DNA of 64,000 nucleotides, from NCBI GenBank assembly GCA_019637955.1, contig JAHBUS010000001.1, positions 434,001 to 498,000 of the forward strand. Direction: 5' to 3'. A program made the translations under genes and the position numbers. This DNA comes from Pseudobdellovibrionaceae bacterium (lineage in GTDB: Bacteria; Bdellovibrionota; Bdellovibrionia; Bdellovibrionales; Bdellovibrionaceae). Below the pieces are notes generated by a model that was not told the DNA's origin, made no database searches, and saw only the letters and a list, made by a program, of their open reading frames with translations. Below, one piece after another: positions 31,955 to 40,536 of this stretch (within the stretch, counting starts at the first letter, position 1; each line of letters starts with the position of its first letter).

Positions 31955-32541
31955 TTCTTGCGCAAACCGATCAAAAAGATTTCTTTGCTGATACTGCGGG
32001 TGCTGTGCGGGCGGATCGCCTGAACATCGGCGAAACTTTTTTTGATCTCGTCGCGAAGTTTCGTGAAGTCATCGCTGTGAAAGAACTTGCAGACGAAGTG
32101 ACCGCCGGGTTTTAAAAAGCGGCGGGCGACATCGAGCGCAAGTTCGCAGAGTTCCATCGAACGCGCCTGATCGGTGATGCGAATGCCGGTGGTTTTGGGC
32201 GCCATATCCGAGATCACCACGTCGAAGGGCGGAGCGAAGCCGTTTTCGGCGAAGACTTGCTCCAGGTTCAAATCGCGAAGATCCGCTTGCAAGAAGGTGG
32301 CATTGGGAAGTTTGACCGTCACGGGCGAGAGATCGACGCCCAGAACGCGGCCCTTGGCGCCGACTTTTTGACTGGCGTACTGCGACCACGAACCCGGGCT
32401 GCATCCCAAATCAAAGACGGTCTGTCCCGGCTTGATGATTTTAAACTTCTGATCGATCTCATCAAGTTTGAAAACCGAGCGCGCCGCGAAGTTCTCCTTC
32501 TTGGCTTTTTTGAAATAGTAATCTTTGGGATTGTAGGCCAT
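31951..32541 (-). CDS. rlmE: 23S rRNA (uridine-2'-O)-methyltransferase RlmE
   Basis: The 196-residue protein has the FtsJ fold and catalytic set: DLGCSPGSWSQYASQ (SAM-binding motif I, near 45-59), the K-D-K-E members at K30ish, D in VVISDMAPKTTG near 111, K in PGGHFVCKFFHSDD near 151 and RSISKEIFLIG near 184-194. It methylates U2552 of 23S rRNA. It sits at the start of a two-gene operon with the second RluA-like synthase. Confidence 0.95.
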   Translation of the reverse strand: MAYNPKDYYFKKAKKENFAARSVFKLDEIDQKFKIIKPGQTVFDLGCSPGSWSQYASQKVGAKGRVLGVDLSPVTVKLPNATFLQADLRDLNLEQVFAENGFAPPFDVVISDMAPKTTGIRITDQARSMELCELALDVARRFLKPGGHFVCKFFHSDDFTKLRDEIKKSFADVQAIRPHSTRSISKEIFLIGLRKK

Positions 32542-32608
32542 TCGGAGTGGGAACTACCACACGCCAGGCCGGCTTGACCACCCTTAATCACCGGCGTAGC
32601 GTGGGCGC

Positions 32609-33622
32609 ATGGCTTTGATCACGCATGGCTTATCGACCCTCACCGATCTCGAGCTTCAGGGGCTTCTGCAAAACGCACGGCCCCTGCACACCGGTATCGA
32701 CGGCCGGTCGGTGGAGTTGGTCTTTGCGGGCACCCGTTATTTCGTGAAAAAAATTCCGCTCTCGGCCCTCGAAATGACTCCCGAGAATCAGGGCCGCACC
32801 GCCAACCTGTTCGGCCTTCCCTCCTTTTGTCATTACGGCCTGGGCGTCCCGGGCTTTGGGTCTTGGCGCGAACTCGCGGCCACGCTGCAAGCCCGCGACT
32901 GGCTCAGCGAAACCGATGACCGCTACTTTTTAAAACTTCTGCATCACCGCGTGCTTCCGGCCCCGGCCCAGCCGGCTTTGGACCTGGCGCAGATCCAGGA
33001 GCGTGAAGCCCAAATCCAGAATTGGGGCGGCTCGGCCCCGGTGCGGGCCCGCTACGAAGCGCTGGCGCGCACCACCCACGAAATCGTGATGGTGTTCGAT
33101 TTCATTCCACGCACGCTCAAAGACTGGATGGTGGGCGAAGCGGCGCGCGGCGCTGACGCCTTCACTCAGGCGATTCTTTTTGCCGAGTCAAACCTGCGCG
33201 CGGCGGTCGATGTGCTCAAAGCTCACGGCATGCTTCATTTCGACACGCACTTCGAAAACATTCTCACCGACGGTCACGGGTTTTATCTCACGGACTTTGG
33301 CTTGGCCATTTCGAAGGATTTCGAGTTGGAGCCCGAGGAGGCCCGTTTTCTGGAGTTGCACGCAGACTATGATTTGGCCCGTGCTTCGATCGGACTGGTG
33401 CACGCCGTGATCACGGCCTTGGAGCCCACGGGCCACTGGGCCGATCATCTGCACGCCTTTTTAAAACAAGAGCCGGATCATTGGCCGCCCGCGGCCCGCG
33501 AGGCCGTGCGCCGTTACGCCCCACTGGCGGTGGTTCAACGGGACTTCGCGCGGCGCCTGATGACGGATAAGCTCACACCCTACCCGCACGATGAAATTTC
33601 GAACTTGGTGAAGCGCCTCTGA
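32609..33622 (+). CDS. Serine/threonine protein kinase-like protein
   Basis: The 337-residue protein shows kinase landmarks: VKK lysine at 46-48, a catalytic loop MLHFDTHFENIL (D212 and N217 in the HxDxxxxN pattern) and LTDFGLA with D229 of DFG. It has more the look of an RIO/aminoglycoside-kinase-like outlier than of a Hanks kinase, lacking the P-loop glycines GxGxxG (HTGIDGRSVELVF). Possible substrates are proteins or small molecules. It is convergent with the downstream DUF475 gene, with stops adjacent. Confidence 0.82.
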   Translation: MALITHGLSTLTDLELQGLLQNARPLHTGIDGRSVELVFAGTRYFVKKIPLSALEMTPENQGRTANLFGLPSFCHYGLGVPGFGSWRELAATLQARDWLSETDDRYFLKLLHHRVLPAPAQPALDLAQIQEREAQIQNWGGSAPVRARYEALARTTHEIVMVFDFIPRTLKDWMVGEAARGADAFTQAILFAESNLRAAVDVLKAHGMLHFDTHFENILTDGHGFYLTDFGLAISKDFELEPEEARFLELHADYDLARASIGLVHAVITALEPTGHWADHLHAFLKQEPDHWPPAAREAVRRYAPLAVVQRDFARRLMTDKLTPYPHDEISNLVKRL

Positions 33623-34663
33623 TCAAGAGGGCGCGTGCTTCAAACGGTAGCGGTGGCTCGAGTAGATGCTCGCGCCGATCAAGGCCGCACCCACGACGCC
33701 CGTGATGATCTCGGGGATGTGAACGACCATGTTCATGAACATGATACTGGCCAGCGCCGCGACCGCCCAGAAGGCACCGTGCTCCAGGTAACGAAACGCA
33801 TCGAGCGTGCCTTTGTCGACCATCATGATGGTGAGGCTTCGAACGAAGAGCGCGCCGATCCCGAGGCCCACGGCGATGATGAACAGATTGTTCGTGATCG
33901 CGAACGCGCCGATCACGCCGTCGAACGAGAACGAAGCATCCAACACTTCGAGATACAAAAACATCCCGAACGAGGCTTTGTGCACGTCCTTGATGCCCTC
34001 TTGCGGCAGTTGCAAGAACGTCCCGATGGCCTCAACACCCAGAAACACCAAGATCCCGGCGATCCCTGAGAGCATCACGGGCATGGCCTCGTCCGCGGGA
34101 ACGTATTTCGAAAAGACCCACAAACAGATCAGACAGATGCCGATCTCGATCGCCTCGAGCTTGCCCATTTGGGCCAAAGGTTTTTCGATCACGGTGATCC
34201 AGTGGATTTCTTTTTCGGAGTCAAAGAAGTACTTCAGCGCCACGAGCATCAAGAAGGAGCCGCCGAACGCCGAAACTTCGTGGTGCACTGAGAGCATGAT
34301 CTTGGCGTATTCGTCCGGGCGAAGGGCCGCCATCGACAAGGCCTCGATCGGCCCCAAGTGCGCCACGACCGCGACGATCAAGAGCGGAAACACCAAGCGC
34401 ATGCCGAACACGGCGATGAGCATCCCCCAGGTCAGAAAGCGGTGCTGCCACAGCGGGGTCATATCTTTGAGAACCGTGGCATTGACCACGGCATTGTCGA
34501 ACGAGATCGAAACTTCGAGCAGGCTCAAGACGAAGGCGATGAAGAGGGCTTCAAGGCCGCCCTGCACCGTGCCTTTGTAGTAATAACCGATAAAAAACGC
34601 CGCCACCAAGCCCACAAGGCTCCAGGCGAAGGACCCCAAAAAATATTTTCTGATGCTCGACAT
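33623..34663 (-). CDS. DUF475 (TerC-related) membrane protein
   Basis: I start at 34663 (MSSIRKYFLGSF); the longer frame upstream overlaps the next gene. The 346-residue membrane protein has about eight helices and the double motif of DUF475: SISFDNAVVNATVLKDM near 50-66 and DASFSFDGVIGAFAITNN near 240-257. This is a TerC-superfamily arrangement, implying metal or stress-related transport. It faces the pseudouridine synthase gene divergently (30 bases between starts) and converges with the kinase-like gene. Confidence 0.9.
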   Translation of the reverse strand: MSSIRKYFLGSFAWSLVGLVAAFFIGYYYKGTVQGGLEALFIAFVLSLLEVSISFDNAVVNATVLKDMTPLWQHRFLTWGMLIAVFGMRLVFPLLIVAVVAHLGPIEALSMAALRPDEYAKIMLSVHHEVSAFGGSFLMLVALKYFFDSEKEIHWITVIEKPLAQMGKLEAIEIGICLICLWVFSKYVPADEAMPVMLSGIAGILVFLGVEAIGTFLQLPQEGIKDVHKASFGMFLYLEVLDASFSFDGVIGAFAITNNLFIIAVGLGIGALFVRSLTIMMVDKGTLDAFRYLEHGAFWAVAALASIMFMNMVVHIPEIITGVVGAALIGASIYSSHRYRLKHAPS

Positions 34664-34693
34664 GGCCCCGAGCCTCGCTGTAAAAACGCTCCC

Positions 34694-35479
34694 GTGCAAA
34701 TAAAAAAAGGAACCTTCGAAATTCTGTATCAGGACGCGGACTTGGTGGTGATCGACAAGCCTTGGGGCTTTCACGTGCACCCGCCCGAGAACCCGTCGAT
34801 CTGGGTTCCGCGCAACAAGATTTGCCTGCCGCTTTTGCGGGCACAGGTCGGCCAGCACGTGCACCCCGTGCACCGTTTGGACGTGGCGACGACGGGACTT
34901 TTGGTTTGGGCGCTGAACACCGAGACGGCCTCAAAACTGGGAAAGCAGTTTCAGAGCCAATCGGTCCGAAAACGCTACGAAGCCATCGTGCGCGGCTGGA
35001 CGCCCGAAAAATTTGAGATCGATCTCCCTCTGGAAAAAGAAGAGTCGACCGAAACCGTCGACGCTCTGACCCGCTGCGAGCGGCTGGCGACCGTTGAGTT
35101 TCCGGTGGCGGTGGGGAAACGCTTTCCGACCGCGCGTTACTCCTGGCTGTCGGTCAAGCCCGAGACCGGGCGCTACCACCAAATCCGCCGGCACCTGAAC
35201 CGCATCTCGCACCCCATCGTGGGCGATACCGACCATGGCGATTCGCACCACAACCGGTTCTTCCGGTTGCGTTTGGATCAGCGGGGGTTGTGCCTGAGGG
35301 CCTGCGACTTGGAATTTGAACACCCGCGCACGGGCGAAAAAATCAGCTTGAGCGCGCGGCAGAACCGCAAGTGGCAGCGGCTTAAAATGATCTTCGATGA
35401 ACCCGCGTCTTTTTTGCGGGATCAAACGGATGCCGGGACAAACGCTCCTCCGACATGTGACCGCCCGTCAGAAGAATAA
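34694..35479 (+). CDS. TruC/RluA family pseudouridine synthase, third
   Basis: The 261-residue product starts at GTG 34694 (VQIKKGTFEILYQDADLVVI); no ATG fits in the right place, so the start is an inference. It contains the RluA-family HPVHRLDVATTGLLVWAL and ETGRYHQIRRHLNRISHPIVG, which resemble tRNA pseudouridine-65 synthase TruC. Its C-terminal 33 residues overlap the convergent HAD gene by 98 bp, unusual even in this tight genome. Confidence 0.9.
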   Translation: MQIKKGTFEILYQDADLVVIDKPWGFHVHPPENPSIWVPRNKICLPLLRAQVGQHVHPVHRLDVATTGLLVWALNTETASKLGKQFQSQSVRKRYEAIVRGWTPEKFEIDLPLEKEESTETVDALTRCERLATVEFPVAVGKRFPTARYSWLSVKPETGRYHQIRRHLNRISHPIVGDTDHGDSHHNRFFRLRLDQRGLCLRACDLEFEHPRTGEKISLSARQNRKWQRLKMIFDEPASFLRDQTDAGTNAPPTCDRPSEE

Positions 35480-36041
35480 CTTCAATTCCCAGGGCCTCAC
35501 CCACTTCCAAATCGTGAAGCGTGTCGCCGATCATCACCGTCTCGTGCGTGGGAACTTGGGACTCGGCCATGAGCTCACGTCCGCGGGCGACTTTGGAGTC
35601 GGCCGCCCGGTGCGAAAGTCCGAACAGATGATCGAAATGCGTGCTGATGCCGAAGTGTTTGATCACCGCGTGCAAGTCATCGGTGCGGGCCGCGGTCAAA
35701 ATCGAAAGCTTTTTATTTTGCTGTTTGAGAAGCGCGAGCAGCTCCGCCGTGCCGTCAAACAGAGTCGCGGTCGGAAGAAGCGCGTGGTAGCGGTCGTGAA
35801 ACCGGTGCGAGAGTTGGTCGAACTCTTCGGGAGAAATGCGAAAGCCGAGATCGCAGTAATAGTCCCAGACAGGAAAGCGAAAAAACCGGCGGTAAATGTC
35901 GACGTCGATGAGAGGAAGCCCATATTCGGTCAAAAGCGGGTTCACCGCTTCGACGCAAATATGGGCGTCGTCAACGAGGGTGCCGTTCATATCCCAGATC
36001 ACATGTGAAAACGGTTTCAACTGTGATTCGAGAGACAACAT
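35382..36041 (-). CDS. HAD family hydrolase with D-x-N motif
   Basis: I start at ATG 36041 (MLSLESQLKPF); a GTG at 36047 is possible. The 219-residue protein has HAD motif I as WDMNGTLVDD: nucleophile D17 is present but the second Asp is N19. It also has ILTAARTDDL (motif II), K in AADSKVARG and GDTLHDLEVG (motif IV). Substitution of the acid/base aspartate occurs in some HAD subgroups and changes chemistry (slower hydrolysis or other functions). The C-terminal end overlaps the TruC-like gene. Confidence 0.88.
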   Translation of the reverse strand: MLSLESQLKPFSHVIWDMNGTLVDDAHICVEAVNPLLTEYGLPLIDVDIYRRFFRFPVWDYYCDLGFRISPEEFDQLSHRFHDRYHALLPTATLFDGTAELLALLKQQNKKLSILTAARTDDLHAVIKHFGISTHFDHLFGLSHRAADSKVARGRELMAESQVPTHETVMIGDTLHDLEVGEALGIEVILLTGGHMSEERLSRHPFDPAKKTRVHRRSF

Positions 36042-36082
36042 GGGCACCCCACCGGGTTACGATTGCGCCCCATAGGGGCGCA

Positions 36083-36781
36083 TCAAGGAAGATTGAAAAA
36101 GATCATCTCGGCACCTTGGCTTGACGCGAGCTCCGCGGCTTCGCTTTGGCGCAAGGCCACCCCGTCACCGGCCGACAGTTTTTCGCCGTCGATGGTGAGG
36201 TCGCCCTTGGTGATCTGAATCCAATAATTCCGCTTGGGGTTCAAATCTTTTTTCAACTGCTGACCCGCATCCAGGCGGCCCAGCCAAAGCTCGGCATCCT
36301 GGTTCATTTTGAGCGAGCCGTCCCGGCCATCGCCCGACACCGCGAGCACCCATTTTTTTTCTTTGAGTTCGTCGGCGAAGGATTTTTGACCGTAACCGGG
36401 TTTGTGCCCGGCTTTGTCCGGCAAGATCCAAATCTGCAGCAAGTGCAGCACGTCTTTCGGGAGCGGATTGTACTCGCTGTGCGCGACGCCCGTGCCCGCG
36501 CTCATCAGCTGCACTTCGCCCGGACGCACCTGGGCTTCGTTGCCCATGGTATCGCGGTGAGCGACCGCACCTGACAGAACCACCGTGATGATTTCCATAT
36601 CCCGGTGAGGGTGCGTGGGAAATCCAGTTCCGCCCGCGATGTAGTCTTCATTGATCACGCGCAGAGCCGAAAATCCCATGTTCTCGGGGTCGTAATAGTC
36701 CGCGAAGGAGAAGGTGTGCTGGCTCTTGAGCCAGCCATGATCACCACCGCCACGTTCTTTGGATTTTCGAATTTGCATCAT
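36083..36781 (-). CDS. Pirin family protein
   Basis: The 232-residue bicupin matches pirin: RERGGGDHGWLKSQHTFSFA at the start with the metal ligands in FPTHPHRDMEIITVVL (two His) and GTGVAHSEYNP (His and Glu) near 95-105. Pirins bind Fe or Zn and some have quercetinase activity. It is preceded by a good GAGG site and lies 3 bases after the DoxX gene, so the two form an operon. The divergent LysR gene probably regulates both. Confidence 0.94.
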   Translation of the reverse strand: MMQIRKSKERGGGDHGWLKSQHTFSFADYYDPENMGFSALRVINEDYIAGGTGFPTHPHRDMEIITVVLSGAVAHRDTMGNEAQVRPGEVQLMSAGTGVAHSEYNPLPKDVLHLLQIWILPDKAGHKPGYGQKSFADELKEKKWVLAVSGDGRDGSLKMNQDAELWLGRLDAGQQLKKDLNPKRNYWIQITKGDLTIDGEKLSAGDGVALRQSEAAELASSQGAEMIFFNLP

Positions 36782-36784
36782 ACA

Positions 36785-37162
36785 TTACCTCACTTGAAAC
36801 AAAGGCGCGAATTTCGCGCGGTAAGCCCATCCTAAATACACCATCAAAACCACGATCGCGGCCACCAGGCCATAACCGTTTTGCGCCAGAATCACGTGAA
36901 AGAGCGCGATGTTCACCACGATCGGCGCCAAGAAAATCAGCGCCATCGGAACGAACACTCCGGCTAAGAGCGCCGAGCCCGCGAGCACTTCAATCCCCTT
37001 GATGATCGGGAACATGTAGCCGGTTCCGGCCAAGGCTCCCAAGAAAGCACCGCCCGCGGCGTTCACTTCGGGTTGGGGCAGAAACTGCAAAAAGCCATTC
37101 AGCCCGAACACGAAAAAGAGCAATCCCAGCAAGAGTCGTGCTCCCAGAGTTAATTTGTTCAT
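36785..37162 (-). CDS. DoxX family membrane protein
   Basis: The 125-residue protein has four membrane helices and the DoxX family start ARLLLGLLFFVFGLNGFLQFLP. DoxX-type proteins occur in redox and quinone contexts. A good ribosome-binding site (GGAGATGA) precedes the ATG. It starts the doxX-pirin operon. The pairing doxX-pirin with a divergent LysR gene is common in proteobacteria and usually responds to electrophiles or quinones; this function is inferred from that linkage. Confidence 0.92.
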   Translation of the reverse strand: MNKLTLGARLLLGLLFFVFGLNGFLQFLPQPEVNAAGGAFLGALAGTGYMFPIIKGIEVLAGSALLAGVFVPMALIFLAPIVVNIALFHVILAQNGYGLVAAIVVLMVYLGWAYRAKFAPLFQVR

Positions 37163-37259
37163 CGGTCATCTCCTTGTAAATCCCATTTGAGGGTGTTTGT
37201 TGATGTCCTGACTTTACGGCGTTTCGCGTGGATTGATAAGACTGGATTATCTGGACATT

Positions 37260-37279
37260 TTGTCCAATTTATTGGACAA
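37260..37279. promoter_or_regulatory. Candidate LysR operator between doxX-pirin and lysR
   Basis: TTGTCCAA-TTTA-TTGGACAA is a perfect 8-bp inverted repeat with a 4-bp centre. The half-site GGACA is repeated at 37253-37257, so the site has three half-sites. It lies 8 bases before the LysR start and should control both the regulator and the doxX-pirin operon. Confidence 0.65.
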
Positions 37280-37287
37280 TCAAAAAC

Positions 37288-38184
37288 ATGAGTGATCTCA
37301 ATAAAATGCAAGCCTTCGTACGGGTGATTCAAGAGGGAAGCTTCTCGAAAGCGGCCCAGCAAATGGGCGTTCCAAAATCGACCGTCAGCCACCGCGTGCA
37401 GGAGCTCGAAAAGAATTTAGGCGTCAGTCTCGTGCGCCGAACCACACGTCAGCTCACGCTCACGCCCGCCGGCGAGGAGTATTTCCGCCGCGCGCTTTTG
37501 ATTTTGCAAGATCTCGAGCTTCTCGAGGAGCAGACCAAGTCCGAGCAGAACGAGCCGCGAGGCCGGCTCAAATTCACCGCGCCTTCCGAGATGGGAAACA
37601 CGGTGCTTCCGGTTTTTTTGTGCGACTTCGTTCGCCTCTACCCAAAAATTGAATTGGACGTCGAACTCACCGACCGCCGCGTGGACCTGGTGAAAGAGGG
37701 CTTCGACTGCGCGCTTCGCGGCGGCAAACTGGCCGATTCAACCTTACGGTCGCGTCACATCGGTCAGAGCGAGTTCGGCCTTTTTGCCTCACCCGCCTAC
37801 TTGAAGGCGAATCCACCGATCGAGGCGGTTGAAGATCTGCGCTACCACAAGGCGATTTTGTTCTCGCCCGAATTCACGACCGACACGCTCTGGCGGCTGC
37901 AATCACCGCCCAAGAAGCGCGACATCGCGCCCGCCTCTCCGTTTCGCACGAACAGTTTGAATCTCACCATTCAGATGACGATGGCGGGGCAGGGCATCGG
38001 CAATCTACCGCGTTTTTTTGCCGCGCCCAAAATCGCCGACAAATCGCTCGTGCGGGTTCTTCCCGAATGGGCGATGCGCCGAAGCCCCCTCAGTCTTGTC
38101 TACCCTCCGCTCGCCTACCGCTCCAAAAGGCTCGAGGTTTTTTTGGACTTCATGACCGAGCGCCTGCGCAAGTACCAGTGGTAG
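37288..38184 (+). CDS. LysR family transcriptional regulator (doxX-pirin side)
   Basis: The 298-residue protein has a LysR helix-turn-helix (FVRVIQEGSFSKAAQQMGVP, KSTVSHRVQELEKNLGVSL) in residues 10-56 and an effector domain with SEMGNTVLPVFLCDF and DCALRGGKLADSTLRSR as in regulators of the CrgA/DmlR class. It is divergent from the doxX-pirin operon. A palindromic operator lies directly upstream. The effector is probably a small aromatic or electrophilic compound but cannot be deduced. Confidence 0.95.
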   Translation: MSDLNKMQAFVRVIQEGSFSKAAQQMGVPKSTVSHRVQELEKNLGVSLVRRTTRQLTLTPAGEEYFRRALLILQDLELLEEQTKSEQNEPRGRLKFTAPSEMGNTVLPVFLCDFVRLYPKIELDVELTDRRVDLVKEGFDCALRGGKLADSTLRSRHIGQSEFGLFASPAYLKANPPIEAVEDLRYHKAILFSPEFTTDTLWRLQSPPKKRDIAPASPFRTNSLNLTIQMTMAGQGIGNLPRFFAAPKIADKSLVRVLPEWAMRRSPLSLVYPPLAYRSKRLEVFLDFMTERLRKYQW

Positions 38185-38326
38185 GTCCAAGGTCCTGCTC
38201 CAATCCGGCACACCCGCCTCAAGAAGACTTCACGAAGGTCCACAAAGGTCTTGAAGATCAAGGTTTTTGCTCAGTAAGACCTCCAAAATTCCGATAAACA
38301 AAGGTCATCTGAATGGAGGCCTTTGC

Positions 38327-39445
38327 TTGAAAAAGTGGATGCAGAAACTCATCGATCAGTTGGATTTGGATTGGTCGTCGTCGAGCCGCTCGGCCGGCGA
38401 AGAAACGCCGTCGGCGCTGGCCGACTTTACCGAAGAAAAAGCCACGCTTCTTTACGTGATCGACACCTTCGCCCGCAATTTGATCGAGACCGAGTCGCTT
38501 CCCGCCCGCAAGGTGCGTGAGACCTTTGACGAATTCGCCAAAGAGATCATCCAGGCCGACCGCGAAAAGCTCGAGAAGGTGCTCTTCCGCTTCCGTCAGT
38601 ACTTCAACACCCACCGCCTTGAGGAGTCGTCGTACGTGCAGAAAACGTTCGACGATTTTCGCGGCATCATCTGGGACTTCGTCGATCAATTGAGCGAGGA
38701 TCTCGCCTTCGAGAATCAATCCGACATCGAGATGCAGCAGCACCTCACCCAGCTCAAGGATGCGGTCGAAGCCAATTCGATCGATTCGCTCAAAACCCAC
38801 TCGCGCCAGTTCATCGACTCTTACACCGAGTACCAAACTAAAAAAGACCGCCGCAAAACCGCGCGCATGGAAAATGTGCGCAAGAACCTCGACACGGTCA
38901 AAAAGCAGCTCAGCGAAGCGCACACGAGCATGCGCCAGGACCACATGACCAAGGCGTTTAACCGCAAGAGCTTCGAGGAGCAGGCCAAGAACGCCTGGAA
39001 CCTGCACTCGCTCTACGACAAGTCGTGTTCGCTCATCATTCTGGATATCGACTTCTTTAAGAAGATCAACGACAACTACGGCCACGATATGGGCGACTTT
39101 ATCCTGATCGAGTGCGTGCGCACGCTCAAAGGACTGTTCCCCCGCGACGTGGACTGCGTGGCCCGCATCGGCGGCGAGGAGTTCGCGATCCTGCTCCCCG
39201 ACTACCAGCTTGAGCACGCCATTCAAAAGGCCGAGGCGGCTCTGGCCAAGATCCGCTCCGAAAAGTACATCAAGGGTGAGTTCACCTTGCAGTTCACCGT
39301 TTCGATGGGCATCGCCGAATTGCAAAAAGGCGAAACCGTGGAGCAATGGATGAAGCGCGCCGACGTGGCTCTTTATGAGTCGAAGCAAACCGGCCGCAAC
39401 AAGTACACGATCGCCGCTCACCGTCCTAAAATCAGCGCGGCCTAG
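38327..39445 (+). CDS. Diguanylate cyclase (GGDEF)
   Basis: I start at TTG 38327, since GGAGG at 38315-38319 lies 7 bases upstream; the ATG at 38339 has worse spacing and the longer frame at 38267 none. The 372-residue protein has a helical N-terminal domain of charged residues (about 1-200) and a GGDEF domain with SLIILDIDFFKKINDNYGHD and the active site RIGGEEF; a product-inhibition I-site RxxD (RDVD) lies five residues before GGEEF. It makes cyclic di-GMP from two GTP. No membrane segment, so it is cytoplasmic. Confidence 0.93.
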   Translation: MKKWMQKLIDQLDLDWSSSSRSAGEETPSALADFTEEKATLLYVIDTFARNLIETESLPARKVRETFDEFAKEIIQADREKLEKVLFRFRQYFNTHRLEESSYVQKTFDDFRGIIWDFVDQLSEDLAFENQSDIEMQQHLTQLKDAVEANSIDSLKTHSRQFIDSYTEYQTKKDRRKTARMENVRKNLDTVKKQLSEAHTSMRQDHMTKAFNRKSFEEQAKNAWNLHSLYDKSCSLIILDIDFFKKINDNYGHDMGDFILIECVRTLKGLFPRDVDCVARIGGEEFAILLPDYQLEHAIQKAEAALAKIRSEKYIKGEFTLQFTVSMGIAELQKGETVEQWMKRADVALYESKQTGRNKYTIAAHRPKISAA

Positions 39446-39474
39446 TCCACTCCCCTAAAATCGAACTCAATTTG

Positions 39475-39504
39475 ACACCCCTGTTGGAACTCTAACAGGG
39501 GTGT
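39475..39504 (+). terminator. Terminator after the GGDEF gene
   Basis: ACACCCCTGTT / AACAGGGGTGT form an 11-bp stem with an 8-base loop, followed by TTAAACGTTTT. It lies 29 bases after the stop of the cyclase gene. Confidence 0.8.
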
Positions 39505-39617
39505 TTAAACGTTTTGGGTGTCTGTCAACTTCCCTGGGCCTCACAGGGGGTGTCAAGCTGTGCTCGCGTTCTCGTGCCCGCGCGCCTGGCCCTTGCCTTG
39601 CTCTAGTCTCAGGCAAG

Positions 39618-40532
39618 ATGAAAAACAAAGCGATGATCCTGCTCTCGATGAATCTTCTGCTTCTCACGCAAGAGAATGCACTCGCGGATGTGAACCTGCA
39701 GGAAGGCAGCTACACTCTTCAAAGACGCGACCGTGTGACGTTCTCCTCCACCAGCCACCTGGATCTTGAGCGCCACTATTCAAGCCGCTCCAATTACAAA
39801 GGTGTTCTCGGGCTCGGCTGGTGCTCGGTTCTTGAGTGGAGGTTCTTCGCTGAACAGCGCGTGCTGCAAAAATGCGACAGCTTCGAGGCGCTCCCCGCCA
39901 AGAGCACCCGCAAAAAGGACGATCTCCATCAGGTGCTCGCATCGAAAACGGAGACTTTAATTTTCGATGCGAGCGCCCGGCTGGTCGGGATCGAACAGCG
40001 CGGCCAGCGCTTTTTACTGAAGCGCGATCTCACGGGACGCGCCACCCTGATTCAAAACCCCAAAGGACTTCTGGCGGCACTCAATGACTCCGCGGCCTTG
40101 CGAAGCCTCACCAAGGTCACGGTCGGTGAGTCAGAGGTCCTTTCTTTTACTTACCAAAACGCCCAACTCTCCCGGGTGGGCGATGACCTTTACACTTACG
40201 ACGCCTCGGCCAACATGACCCGCGTCTACAACAAGGAGGACATCACCCGGATCGAGTACGATCCGGTCAAAGACCAAGTGCTCTTGGTCGCGGACGGCTT
40301 CTGCGAATCCCGCTACTCGTACCAAACGCAGGACTCCCTCTCCCACGTTCGCGACCAAGTTCAAAGCACGCGCGCGTGCGCCAAGCAAAAGCGTGGCGTT
40401 GCCAGCGATGGACCTTTGACGACGACGGTGACCGAGTTCGCTTACGAAAAAATCGGCGGTGGCCAGATCCGCCTCGAAAAAATATCAAATCTTCCTTCCC
40501 TTGAACGACTTTCGATTGAAACCAAGGAGTAA
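39618..40532 (+). CDS. Exported RHS/YD-repeat-like protein
   Basis: I start at 39618 (MKNKAMILLSMNLLLLTQENALA), which has a signal peptide; a longer frame upstream is excluded as it runs through the terminator region. The 304-residue protein resembles the N-terminal part of RHS proteins: RDRVTFSSTSHLDLERHYSSRS...LGLGWCSVLEW (DUF6531 type) and YD-like LSRVGDDLYTYDASANMTRVYN. It is far shorter than normal RHS toxins and has no C-terminal toxin. It ends 4 bases before the subtilase gene's start. Confidence 0.75.
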   Translation: MKNKAMILLSMNLLLLTQENALADVNLQEGSYTLQRRDRVTFSSTSHLDLERHYSSRSNYKGVLGLGWCSVLEWRFFAEQRVLQKCDSFEALPAKSTRKKDDLHQVLASKTETLIFDASARLVGIEQRGQRFLLKRDLTGRATLIQNPKGLLAALNDSAALRSLTKVTVGESEVLSFTYQNAQLSRVGDDLYTYDASANMTRVYNKEDITRIEYDPVKDQVLLVADGFCESRYSYQTQDSLSHVRDQVQSTRACAKQKRGVASDGPLTTTVTEFAYEKIGGGQIRLEKISNLPSLERLSIETKE

Positions 40533-40536
40533 GCCC

